The notes: generated by a model from the sequence alone, not told the origin. A stretch of DNA of 64,000 bases from Oryzias latipes (GCF_002234675.1 NC_019862.2:18499514-18563513); one strand, 5' to 3'. Shown: positions 23,887 through 34,256, numbered from the stretch's first letter. Numbers and translations: made by a program.

Positions 23887-24780
23887 TCATGGACTTTACT
23901 TTGTGCACTGGTGCACAGTCATGTTGGAAGAGGAAGGGGCTGCCCCAAACTGTTCCCACAAAGTTAGGAGCATGGAATTCTCCAAAATGAAGAAGCATTC
24001 AGATTTCCTTTCACTGGAACTAAGGGGGCCAAGCCCACGTCCTAAAAAAAACTCACACCTCCTCCACCAAATTCACACTTGGCGCAATGTAGTCCCAAAT
24101 GTACTGTTCTCCTTACAACCTCCAAAACAAGACTTGTTCATCATCTGTTCATCTGACAGACGGAAAAGCGTGATTCATCACTACAGAGAAGGCATCAACA
24201 CTGCTCTAGAGTCCAGTGGCAGCGCGCTTTACACCACTGTATCCAACGCTTTTGCATTGTACTTGGTGATGTGTGGCTTGGATGCAGCTGCTCGGCCATG
24301 GACACCCATTCCATGAAGCTCTCTAGTCTCTGAATTTAGGCTAATCTGAAGGTCACATGAAGTTTGGAGCTCTGTAGCAATTGACTGTGCAGAAAGTCGG
24401 TGACCTCTTTGCACTAGGCGCTTCAGCATCTACTGACCGCTGTCTGTCAGTTTACATGGCCTACCACTTTATGGCTGAATTACTGTTGTTCCCAAACTCT
24501 TCCATTTTGTCATGATAGAGCTGACAGTTGACTGTGGAATATTTAGGAGTGAGGAAATTTCGACTGAATTTGTTGCACGAGTGCCACCCTAAAACACTAC
24601 CACGCTGGAATTCACTGAGATTGAGAAAGTGGCCCATTCTTTCATAAATGTTTGTGAAAACAGTCTGAATGCTCTGAGTGCTTGATTTTATACACCTGTG
24701 GCCAGGCCAAGTTATTAGGAAACCTGATTCTGATCATTTGGATAGGTCAGAGAGTACTTTTGGTAATATACATTAGTGTA
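23887..24780 (-). mobile_element. Tc1-like transposon fragment with transposase relic
   Basis: The right end retains GAGTACTTTTGGTAATATA, close to the fish Tc1 terminus 'gaatacttttggcaatata'. The left terminus is missing where the LINE tail begins. On the minus strand, 24429-24229 encodes a piece of the DNA-binding domain (RLVQRGHRLSAQSIATELQ and HGMGVHGRAAASKP), and 23998-23885 encodes the catalytic-domain piece LFQHDCAPVHK. The coding order is correct, but the frames are broken and much of the middle is lost, so it is a dead element. Confidence 0.8.
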
Positions 24781-24971
24781 CTTTGTAGATTTATGTATTT
24801 CACATTTACAAAGACACTTTACTTAGTGAGCATCCAAAGAGCACCTGGGAGAAATGACAAAAAACAAAGGAAATCTATGTTTGACATACAAGCAACTATT
24901 AAGGGCTAGAGGCGAAAAGAGTAAAAAAGGTGTACTTGAGTGAAAAATATGTTTCATTGCTTAAATATTAC

Positions 24972-25184
24972 TTAACCCTTGTGCTAGCTTAGATGACCCC
25001 ACCCTTACATTGACGTGTTCTCTCTACCATGACAAAGGTGGATAAAGGTGGAAAGATTTCATGTAATCCATGGACACCAGTGAGGTTCACAAATCATTGA
25101 AGAAAAAAGGTTCAGCACACTGTCTAGTGGGTCTAGATGACCCAACTTCCAATGTTAAAGTGCCTAGGATAGCACAAGGGTTAA
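24972..25184 (+). mobile_element. TTAA MITE family, copy 3 (best preserved)
   Basis: It has intact TTAA on both sides (24972-24975 and 25181-25184), CCCTTGTGCTAGC at the left and GATAGCACAAGGG at the right. It is 213 bp long including both TTAAs. It is the best reference copy for the family in this window. No ORF is present, so it must have been moved by a transposase supplied elsewhere. Confidence 0.9.
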
Positions 25185-26034
25185 ATACAACCAAAAGCTG
25201 TTGAAAGTTTGTAAACTAAAGGTAAAGATTGTCTCCAAAACTCATCAAACTAATTCGGTACTGCTTCATTGTCTTCACAATTATTTTGTGAGATAACTGA
25301 GATATAATGAGATGTCATAGGAAAGATGTCCTTATAAAGCAAGAGGGCTTTCTATCATAAAGTAGTTTATATGTCTTGTTCTGGTTTTTGGTTCTTTGAT
25401 TAAAGCATTGTTTTGTTTTTTTTAGATGGGAGAATTCTGGTGATGTTACATACAGGTCTGAATGTCTCTTGTGGTGATACGTGGTGTGTGCCAATTAACC
25501 AAGAGAATAGCTTAAATAAAACAGGGAGCAGGGTTGAGACATGGGGGACCCCACAGATCAAGAGAATTTGGTCTGAGGTACAGTTATTGATATCATACTT
25601 CCTGTCTTTACGACATGACTTAAACTATTCAAGGGCTGCACTGCAGATGCATTCTCAGTCCTCTAGTCTCTGCAGTGGGATCATAGTCAACTGAGTCAAA
25701 ACCAGCACTGAGATCGATCAAAACCTAAAACAGAGTTTCCCTACCTCTGTATTTAAATGAATATAATTTTTTTCACCCATTTATTTTCGGCTGTTTAGTG
25801 GCGGCGCTTAAAACACAACTCTAAAACTCTCAAAACAATTGCTAAGTAGGAGATATTTATTGAGCTTGTGATAAACTTTATCAAGGACTCAAACAAATGG
25901 CAAGTTTGGAGTGAGCCTTCTTTTTTTTTCAGTACTGCGGCATCAAGACTGCTCTTAATTAGGAGTGGTTTGAAGAGCCTTACCTTAGGAAATGTCTCAG
26001 ACTGCTGCAGGTCCTTGACCATATGAGGGAATTG
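25185..26034. other. Gene-free stretch, possible old repeat at 25413-25740
   Basis: The segment 25413-25740 contains phrases such as GGGGGACCCCACAGATCAAGAG and GCACTGAGATCGATCAAAA that remind me of a dispersed fish repeat, but I cannot name the family or set its ends. A 93-codon ORF (25413-25694) covers most of it without a recognisable domain. Confidence 0.4.
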
Positions 26035-27139
26035 CCATAGCAAAGCAAAACTGAAGATGAGATCTCGTTTCTGTCACATTTACGTCTCCTAGACATAAAT
26101 GAGAACTGTTTGAGACTAAACTGCTTTTCTCATTCTTCTCAAACATTTCTCCTGAGAAATAAGTCTCACAGTGAGCACTGTTTGAGATCTCAAAATTCTC
26201 TCACAACTGTCTCTTCTCCAGATCTCAATTGAGAGAAAAATGAGCCATATTATGTTGCGCTCAAGTATGTCTCAATTTGATATCCTTACTTCAAATTCCT
26301 ATCTCAGTTATGTCTCAGTGAAAGACATCAATGGTTCTGTCTCTCGTTGCTCAATAATTTAGATCTTGTTTTAGCCTTTTTTTTATTGTCTCAGCAAAAA
26401 GAAAAATTAGAGTAGTACAAGCCCTAAAATGAGTCTCATGATGACACCATTACAGTTCATCTCTAGAAAATAATATTTTTTATTTTATTTATGTTCAACT
26501 TAAAAAAGTTGTTTATTGCTTACATATTTATATAACTTAATTACAATTTCAAGAAAAAAAAGTTAAATCATTAAGACGGTCATGTCCTCAAAAGACATAT
26601 TTTTGAAACTTTTTAAAAAACATGAAATTTCAAGACAACGTTGCAGTGTCGATTTAATAAACTCTTTTTTTGACTGCTTAGATAAACATAAATGAACAAG
26701 AATGTATGTTGGGTTAATGATGCTAGGTTTAGTTAAACACAAACACACGCATGCACTGGCACACATGCATACACGCACAAGTGCATATACGCACACTTAT
26801 ATGTTGGTGGGTATAAAACATTTAACACATTGATGTCTGAACTAAATAAAGGACATTTGGGATCATATTTGGATCACCTTAAAGTGAACAAAAAATAGAT
26901 TTTACATTTGAAACAAACAAATAAAATACACAAATAAAAATAATCAAATTAATAAATCAACTTTAGGGCGGTACAGATTTATGGGGTTCAGTTTGAGTTA
27001 ATTTATCTTTGTCTTTAAAAATCACCCTTCATGCAGCCTTACAAGCTGAAAATATTTTCTGTTTTCTTGATTTTAGTCTGCATCATATTGAACAAACAGA
27101 AGCCTGGAGTAACCCGATTTGAATTTTAAACTGTATCAC

Positions 27140-27370
27140 AGCCTCACTTGACACAGATTTCTGATTGGCTGATCACGGTGGGAGGGAAAACTCTGTGGTT
27201 GACGTCACCAACGGGCCGGAATCTGCAAGCGGGAGAAGTGCAGAGAACGAGAGACTTTTGACGACCGTTTGTCGTATTTTTTCTTCGTTTTAACAATCCG
27301 TGGGATGAATCTCCAACATTTTTTTTGCTTGTCTGGAAAAGATTCAAGTAAAATCTTTGAAGTTTGCACG
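27140..27370 (+). promoter_or_regulatory. CpG-rich promoter-like region and first non-coding exon of the relic gene
   Basis: This segment is far richer in CG dinucleotides than its surroundings. It has an inverted CCAAT box (ATTGG, 27164-27168) and a full CRE palindrome TGACGTCA (27200-27207). A presumed transcribed part runs to CACG at 27370, followed by an excellent splice donor GTAAGT (27371-27376). There is no TATA box at a convincing distance. The layout, with CCAAT and CRE about 30 bp apart, a short untranslated exon and a long first intron to the acceptor at 28117, matches an expressed vertebrate gene or transposon promoter. Activity is not shown. Confidence 0.55.
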
Positions 27371-28116
27371 GTAAGTTTGCGATTTCTTCCCTCCAACTCT
27401 GAACTCAGTTGAATGCTAAAGGTGTTTTAAGCTAGCTCCGCCAGTAATGCAGACGTCTGGGCTACTCGCGGTGGCTTTGGCTGTATAAGTAATTATTACT
27501 TTTTACAAAGGTTTACTTGTGCTTTTTGTAATAAAAAATAGAGACATTGAAGAGTTATTTGCAGTGCAGAGTTTACAGAATGAGCCTCGATATTTTTCCA
27601 AACGCGTGAGTGCTCAGTAACTGTTGGAAGACATTTTGCTCTTCAGTTAAGGGTCTGCAGGGTTCGTCCCATCACAGTGTGACGACACCACAGTCCATTA
27701 TTCCAAACTTCAAAATGTGCAGTTTCACTGTATGTTCAATTTTTACGCTGTAAAAAGCTTTTATCTTGTTTAAAAGATCATCTTGCAGACGTTTGGCCTG
27801 GCATGCCATCTTTTGAAACTGGTTATGGACATGTGTTTAAAGTAAAGTCATCATTAACTGCTCACATGTCTAGAAAGCATAATCTGAAAATGTAAGTATG
27901 CATATTAGGGAAACATGTTCTCAGCCCTCTGTCAGTGGTGGAGATGTTTAGAGAGCACAGATGTAGCTAAGGCTAATGCTCAACTAACAAATGTCAACAC
28001 TGATATGTACGAGGATTTTAGTGAATCATAAATCATATTTAAAAACCTTTCCAGATCTTACTTTGTGCTGTATAAAATGTGTGTACATGATGTTTTTTTC
28101 CCCTCTCTGATTCAAG

Positions 28117-29176
28117 GTGATCTAAATACACGTGAAAATGAGTGAATCAGAACCCATGTTCCTCCACACTGCCATTATGGAGGTCCTACCAGAGCCACAA
28201 AAGACATCCTGGAAGAACACTTGCAGTCCATTGGAATAAATGGAGTTGTATGAGGATCTACGATTCATAGAAGAGGCTGACTTGCTGCCAGCTTTGAGAC
28301 CTGTTCAAGCCCGGAAACGTCTTGCTCTTTGGAAATTGAAATGTGAGTCTCAAACATTACAAATGAGTTTTTGTAATGCACAGAAGTGGATATGAATATG
28401 AATGGGTAACACACTGAGAGTACAGTGTAAACTTAATACACTTATACTGTTTTTGTTTTTTGTTGCAGACCAAACGCCAGAGAACAGCACATCATCATCT
28501 GTTGAGACCTCACCAACACAATCATCATCACTTTTGTTATAGTCACCGAGGAGTTCGTCATCCACATCTTCCAGAAGCCGAGGACTGTACATACATTGAC
28601 TGGGAGGACAGCTTTGAAATTCCATGGAGTAAGTTTTCTGAGGAATTTGTGCAGTCTTTGGAAAGAGACCTGGCCCAAGACTAAGGAAGGAAATGGTTTG
28701 CACTCTTGTTGCAGAAATGATGAAAGCAAGACGTTTTTCCAAACTCTAAAAGGCTGCAGATGATGCGGGGAGAGCAGAGTGGCTGCTCAGAAGAGATGAG
28801 ATGTTAAAGAGATGCTCTTTCTTCTGCTCTGCTACTTTGAGGAGGATGCCATGTTCTTGTAGAAGATGCAGACGAGGTCCAGCTGCAGCAGGTGCCGTTG
28901 ACTCCAACTGTTATTGTATGTGGTAAGTAAAGTTTCCAGTGTTAAATTATTCTAAAGGTTTTGTCTTTGTACACTGTACATGAGTGACATGTTTACTTAA
29001 TCCATTGTTCTGTCTTTAGGACAGTCTTGCTTTTCCCCAAGGAGGTTCATGCTCATTTGGAACCGCTCCATCGTACACAACAACATTGCAGCACTGTGCC
29101 TGATGTTCAGAAGCTACTTCTGCTTTAACAGTCATTATCCAACTGAGCTGGCTTCAACCCTGGAGTTTCTGCAAAG
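28117..29176 (+). pseudogene. SAMD3-like family gene relic (three recognisable exons)
   Basis: Exon A (28117-28342) follows a pyrimidine-rich acceptor, starts at ATG 28138 and encodes ILEEHLQSIGINGV, then after a frameshift YEDLRFIEEADLLPALRPVQ, a SAM-like segment; donor GTGAGT. Exon B (28469-28922) gives QTPENSTSSSVETSPTQSSS, an in-frame TAG, a second frameshift, DWEDSFEIPWSKFSEE, then LRKEMVCTLVAEMMKAR; then, after an apparent internal deletion, RLQMMRGEQSGCSEE and VQLQQVPLTPTVIVCG; donor GTAAGT. Exon C (29020-29176) is clean: QSCFSPRRFML ... ALCLMFRSYFCFNSHYP ... STLEFLQR. I recall this order in the multicopy fish family labelled SAM-domain-containing protein 3-like, function unknown. Introns are kept, so it is not a processed copy. 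It is disabled. Confidence 0.7.
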
Positions 29177-29277
29177 GTACATATTTATGAGTGCTGTCAT
29201 GCGATTCATTTTTGGGTGTGGTTAGTTAATCATGACCTGCAGTTAATTATTCTTATTAATCTTGTATTAATCTAACT

Positions 29278-29467
29278 CAGGGCTGCTCATCCCTGGTCCT
29301 TGAGATCTACCAGCCTGCCTGATTTCCAGCTGATTACCTGGACCAGGTGTGTTCATTCAATCAGTATGTGGAGACATCTGGTTGAGCTGATCAACAGCTA
29401 GCAGGGCTTGGGGATCTGGAAAACAGTCAGGGTGATGGATCCCAAGGACCAGGAATGAGCAGCCCTG
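29278..29467. mobile_element. Palindromic hAT-type MITE in an intron of the relic gene
   Basis: The left terminus CAGGGCTGCTCATCCCTGG is matched by the inverted right terminus CAGGGCTGCTCATTCCTGG, differing by one base, and both continue into TCCTTG. The 190-bp element has no coding capacity. The target duplication is not clean. The CAGGG start fits hAT elements. Confidence 0.75.
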
Positions 29468-30187
29468 GCTAACCTAAAATGTAGCTTTGGAAATCCTTAT
29501 TTTGGGGTAATTTGATTTAGATAGTAAGATTGTGTCACATTAAAAGAAATAAAATACAATTTAAAGGGTGGCTTTATGAAGTTTTCCAAGTATAACAGAC
29601 TTTTTTCCAATCTTTACTTTTGTACCACTAAGGGATAATTCTTCAGTCTCAAACAGAACAAAGACCTAAGCCAAAGTGCTCTAATTTAAAAAACTAATGG
29701 AAATATTCTGAACAATCCAAAAAATATTGACCACAAAATTCTTAATGATACCATAATATATATTCGTTGAAATATCTTATTCCACAGTTTGCTGTCTGAC
29801 ACGATCAGCCCTCAGCGTCCCAATTAAGACATGGGTATTATTTTTCCCTTGTTAAGAGCCAACCATGCAAAATGTGACTTGATCATTTCTTAAATGTTTG
29901 ATCTGGACTGTATCATGAAAAATGAAATGAAACAGATTTGAACCTTATTTGTTAAATAGTTAATGCCCATAGAATGCTGCATTTCAATTCTTTTAACTGA
30001 AACAGATGTCCTCTCAAGCGACGTGTGGCTGCTTTTAGGGATGACAGAAACGTAATCTTATGGTAGCATTATGCAGCTGCTTTTATAAAACTACAGTTTG
30101 CTTCTAGCTTGAAGTGTTATCTTTGTTTGTTATGTGCGGTCTATTATCAATTTGTTCATGCCAGATTTTAATGTTCTTGTCTTACAG

Positions 30188-30303
30188 CTTATGTCCTGAG
30201 ATGTGCCACTCTACCTGGTTGGGAACAAATTGAAGAGGCCAAGCTCAAGAAAGCCGTTGTCAACAAATGTAGGGCAGAGCAGGTTCTAAGGCCACTGCTA
30301 TGA
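30188..30303 (+). other. Possible terminal exon of the relic gene
   Basis: A good acceptor (CTTGTCTTACAG ending at 30187) precedes 38 open codons (counted with the G at 30187) that run to TGA at 30301-30303: AYVLRCATLPGWEQ, then IEEAKLKKAVVNKCRAEQV. A polyadenylation signal AATAAA follows at 30639-30644. The phase does not join the preceding recognised exon (29020-29176), so an exon may be missing, or this may belong to another transcript. I do not recognise the peptide. Confidence 0.4.
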
Positions 30304-30690
30304 TCTACAGTATGCGGACTGGTTTCTCTTCCATCTTTTTTCTTATTTTTTATCTTAATTTGGTTCTCAAATTGGTCCATGGATTTGGTAGGCTGCAAGT
30401 TTAGGAGAATGTTTTTATCAGGTACTTTTTTATGTGGTTACATAATCTTGTTTTTTTCCTTGTACCTCAGCAGTGATGTCAGTGTGTTTGTTGTTTAAAA
30501 TATGGAAGTTTTCTTTACCATCATGTCAGCCACATTTAGTACGCCACAGTTCATGTACTTAATGCATTTAATATTTTAAAAAGTGTTTAATACTGCTACC
30601 ACAATTCAAATGCTGTACTGATGATGGTGCTGCCCAAATAAAGTGTAAAGCATTTACATTTCTAGTATTGTTTTTACTGTTACTGTATAT

Positions 30691-30898
30691 CAGTGGTCTC
30701 CCATCCTGGTCCTTGAAGGTCACTGTTATGGATGTTTTAGCTGTTTTCCTGCTCCAACAGATCTGCTGCAGTGGTTGAATTGCCTCCTCAAGTTCTGCAG
30801 GAGGTGGTTAATCACCTGTTGATTCACATCTGGGGAGCAAAGAAACATCTAAACCCTACTGGATGGTGGCCCTGAGGACCAGGATTGGCTACCACTGC
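30691..30898. mobile_element. hAT-type MITE downstream of the relic gene
   Basis: The left end CAGTGGTCTCCCATCCTGG and the inverted right end CAGTGGTAGCCAATCCTGG form terminal inverted repeats, both followed by TCCT. It is 208 bp, with no ORF. It is distinct in sequence from the MITE at 29278 but has the same general design. The target duplication is unclear. Confidence 0.75.
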
Positions 30899-31160
30899 TA
30901 TAAAAATAACTTCTCTTTTCTTTCTCAAATACATCTCAAATATCATTCTCATTAACGGCTTTGGTAAGACATTTAAGAGAAATGATTAAGACATGAAAGA
31001 GACATCAGACAGACAACGATGAGATCTCTTTTAGGACTCATTCTTCTCAGATTTGTCTCATGAACGTCTTAGGTTCGTCTCTCCCACTTCTTAATTATTG
31101 CTCTAACAGTTGTCTCAACTCAACCTCATTTGTCTCAGTGATGTCTTTTCTCATTATAGC

Positions 31161-31201
31161 TTAACTCTTGCTCCTAAGGGACCCTTAGGAGCAAGAGTTA
31201 A
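31161..31201. repeat. Perfect 20-bp hairpin with 1-nt centre near the right end of the candidate transposon
   Basis: The arms 31161-31180 and 31182-31201 are exact reverse complements around a single A at 31181; the arm is TTAACTCTTGCTCCTAAGGG. Perfect near-palindromes decay quickly, so either it is young or it is kept for a reason. It sits among the GTCTC/GAGAC motifs, 97 bp from the CTATGG end. Confidence 0.9.
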
Positions 31202-31502
31202 AAAGCAAATGATCACAGAATGATACGAATATGAGACGCTCAAACTGATCTCAAGAGACGAGATCAAGCAACATATGAGCAACAGATTTTTCCTATGGGT
31301 GTGCTAACTGCTCAACACAGGTTTTAGACTTACCTGGATGGATGATACCATGATCAAGCATGTGAGGCTCTGTCATTGCACTCTGACTGTTCTGCACCTT
31401 GAAAATTCCCCAAATGTGTGAATCTCAACTGCGCAATTTGTGGTAGTGGGTGACTCCGTTTGTGCTCTCCCGTGTTTTTTATTTTATTTCTTTTTAAGAA
31501 GC

Positions 31503-31765
31503 TTAGTAGCAATGTGATAGAGAGTCTGCCTTGAGACTGGATGGCCATGAGTTCAAATCCACAGCTGAGTCATATCAAAGACTCTGAAAAATGGGACCCA
31601 ATGCCTCCCTGTTTGGCACTCAGCATTAAGGTGTTGGATTGGGGGGTTAAAACCACCAGATGGTTCCCAAGCCCGGCTGGTCCCCCAGGGGTCGGGTCAA
31701 ATGTGGAGGGCAAATTTCACACACCGAGGTGTCACACACCTAGCAGTTACAAATCTAGTGATAAT
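31503..31765 (+). repeat. tRNA-derived SINE
   Basis: The head keeps an RNA polymerase III B-box-like segment (GAGTTCAAATCC at about 31550). The body includes AAAAATGGGACCCAATGC and CTTGGCACTCAGCATTAAGG-like sequence, and the tail has CAGGGGTCGGGTCAAATG. This is the common fish SINE body that ends 'gggatgggtcaaatgcagaggacaaatttc' as I remember it. The element at 38665-38916 shares the tail region. Confidence 0.7.
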
Positions 31766-32271
31766 CGCACCAAGACACCATGTGGATGAACTTAGAACAG
31801 AGATGGTTTCTTTGACTGTTTTTTTTTTCCAGCAACAAGTGTTAAGGATTCTAGCTCTAGCTGTCTTTGGCTCCAAAGGCTTTATTTGTTTAGGACATGT
31901 TAAGAGATTAAGATTAAGATTTTTTTCAAAAACTGTCATAAACTTGTTGCACTCGAACATGAAAATGAGTTCTGACGAAAAAGAGTAGGATGTTTTATTA
32001 ACCTATTTACATGTAGCTAACAGGACACAGGAGTTGATTTAATAGAAACACATTGTCCTTGTTTTACACAAAATCCAGTTGAACACAATTAACACTCCTT
32101 TGTATGTGTCATTATAAATCTGGGGCATCATCCCATCGTAATTACCTTTTTTTTTTACCGTGACCGCATCCCCATATTTCCACAGTTTCTTTTGCTAAGT
32201 TCTAAGGATACTACTTAACAAGATTGAGACACATGCAGGCCAAAGTGGGCCAAAGAGATGATGCTAAGAAA
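31766..32271. other. Gene-free stretch
   Basis: It is AT-rich with T-runs. Overlapping ORFs on opposite strands (31697-31988) extend out of the SINE and have no recognisable product. Confidence 0.5.
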
Positions 32272-33320
32272 CACATGTCAAACTCAACACCTGCAGGCTG
32301 AACATGGCCTGTGATATTATCATGTTAGACCCACGTGATAATATCTGATCACTTTTAAAGCTGACCCACATGTGCAACTAATGCACAGCAAGTCCCACAA
32401 TGCACTGTCAACACATTTGAAAGCCCAAAAGAGTGTCTAAGTCTTTGAAGATAAACAAATTACCAACACGCAAGTCATTTTACTAACGAAAACTTCAAAA
32501 GTAAGATGATCATTTAACCCTTGTGCTATCTTAGATGACCCCACCCTTACATTGATGTGTTCTCCCTTTCATGACAAAGGTAGATTAAGGTGGAAAGATT
32601 TCATGTAATCTATGGACACCAGTGAGGTTCACAAATCATTGAAGAAAAAAGGTTCAGAGCACTGTCTAGTGGGTCTAGATGACCCACTAGACAGTGGAAA
32701 AGGGGTGTCAAAGGGGTGCCTAGGATAGCACAAGGGTTAATTCTGAAGACTACCTGGGCTCAAAGCTTAAGTCCTAAAATTGATGAACTTGTTTATAAGA
32801 TGACATGCCAAGGATCTAATTCGGAGCAGCAAAATTACATTTAATGCACTTTTTTTAGTGCTGCTGCAAGAAATATCAATTTTAATAAAATAGTAGATTT
32901 TGTCTCTAGTTTTCCACAAAAAAAAGTAGTCAGTTAAAAGCGAATCCAGAAAAGTTGAAGAAAAAGCTTCAGAGAAAAAAATGCATTGGATTTTCCTTGT
33001 ATTTAATGTGAAATGATGTTGTTTTCAGGTGCAAACTGTTTTATAAGCTTTGACAGTTCTAGTTTAAGGAGCAATGATTGTTGATCAGCGGGAACATTTT
33101 TAATTGGACAAGACAATGGACATTTCTCAAAAAATAGTGAAAGCACCTAATTTTTTATGACTAATATTGCTAAGTTTTGCATGCTTTGTCAATGTTAGTT
33201 GAATTCAGACTACAAGGTCATACCCAAGTTCTTATTAAACATTGAATCAGTCCGGTGCTGATCTTGTACAATGTTTTTATTTTATTTTGGCTAATAGTGT
33301 ATTTGAGTTTGACACCCCTT
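32272..33320. mobile_element. hAT-type element of the GTGTCAAACTCAA group
   Basis: The left end contains ATGTCAAACTCAACACCTGC and the right end, inverted, reads AGGGGTGTCAAACTCAAATAC. Both are typical hAT/Charlie subtermini. No transposase is visible. The flanks do not give a clean 8-bp duplication. It contains MITE copy 4 at 32514-32740. The left boundary is approximate because the first bases have diverged. Confidence 0.55.
32514..32740 (+). mobile_element. TTAA MITE family, copy 4, with a local inverted duplication
   Basis: TTAA is intact on both sides (32514-32517, 32737-32740), with CCCTTGTGCTATC termini. Unlike the sister copies, the right part carries a perfect 15-bp-arm hairpin: 32661-32675 is repeated in inverse at 32681-32695 around TAGAT. 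The next bases, GGAAAAGGGGTGTCAAAGGGGTG, replace the usual CCAATGTTAAAGTG. Confidence 0.9.
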
Positions 33321-33880
33321 TTCTAATGAAAAATGGAATCAACTGGCAGAGAGTACAATTGTTTCTCCTCATGTCCCAAATGTCTTCTGCAAAGAAGCTG
33401 CAACTCTGACAGAGTTTCCAGCAATCTTCTCTAATCTGCTGAAACAATGTGCTGAGGTGTAAGTGAGTGCATGTTAGTAGTGCAAGGTAGGGCAGGGTTT
33501 CCTACCACTGTGATTGGGGTTAGAGGTCATTGGGGAACCAGGGAGCTGTCATGCTCCATTAGGTTGTGCTGTGGGACAGAACTAAAACCAAACTAAGAAA
33601 GGCTATTTTTTTTTCTTCCTAGTCTACTTGACCACCCTATTCTGCACTCATCTGGACACTTACAGTGCAGTGAATGCATGACCACACAGCCACACACACA
33701 CAGGCTTGTACTGTAATCGAATGCTTCGTTAGGTTTTAGAGAAAAACTTTGAGGATTCCATATTAGTGGTGACAACCAGGACCACACATGAGTGAAAAGG
33801 ATTAACTCAGTCGTATGCTTGCAGTAAAAATGGTATTTTAATTAAATCTTAAAACAATAATTGAATAATTATCAAATCTT

Positions 33881-33882
<2 letters not shown>
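33321..33882. other. Gene-free stretch
   Basis: No exon, TIR or repeat family was recognised between the hAT-type element and the AT array. Confidence 0.5.

Positions 33883-33947
<65 letters not shown>
33883..33947. repeat. (AT)n microsatellite
   Basis: About 65 bp of uninterrupted AT dinucleotides. It lies shortly before MITE copy 5. Confidence 0.97.
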
Positions 33948-33953
<6 letters not shown>

Positions 33954-34037
33954 TACAACATTCTAACATGACTTATACAGAAACAATCCCTATTCAATTT
34001 TATCACTAACCTTAAGGTTGTGGCCAAGACTTACATC

Positions 34038-34256
34038 AGTAACCCTTGTGCTATCCTAGGCACTAGGCACTTTAATGTTGGGAGTTGGGTCATCTAGACC
34101 CACTAGACAGTGCTCTGAACCTTTTTTCTTTAATGATTTGTGAACCTCACTGGTGTCCATGGATTACATGAAATCTTTCCTCCTTTATCCACCTTTGTCA
34201 TGGCAGGGAGAACACGTCAATGTAAGGGTGGGTTCATCTAAGATAGCACAAAGGTC
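34038..34256 (-). mobile_element. TTAA MITE family, copy 5 (inverted orientation)
   Basis: The low-coordinate end is AACCCTTGTGCTATCCTAGG, the right terminus of the family, and the other end is AGATAGCACAAAGG, so it lies opposite to copies 1-4. The TTAA flanks have decayed (GTAA and an altered right side). It carries a small tandem duplication, GGCACTAGGCAC, absent from sister copies. Confidence 0.85.

Larger units (their letters stand above)
26035..31298 (+). mobile_element. Candidate 5.3-kb DNA transposon with subterminal GTCTC clusters and internal gene relic
   Basis: The left end starts CCATAG and the right end is its inverse, CTATGG. GATCTCGTYTCT is shared further in on both sides. Each end is followed by a dense cluster of GTCTC/GAGAC: nine in 26080-26460 and seven in 30980-31260, where about one per 400 bp is expected. 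A perfect hairpin (31161-31201) lies about 100 bp inside the right end. The interior holds a promoter-like CpG segment, spliced relic exons and an AATAAA (30639-30644). No target duplication is clear. Two small hAT MITEs are inserted (29278-29467, 30691-30898). Assignment as one element is inference; the superfamily is unknown to me. Confidence 0.5.

Noticed and set aside
31161-31298. Helitron 3' end (hairpin followed by a short tail)
   Set aside because: The hairpin is about 97 bp from the end, and no CTRR terminus or A/T insertion site was seen at the boundary, so a Helitron is not supported.
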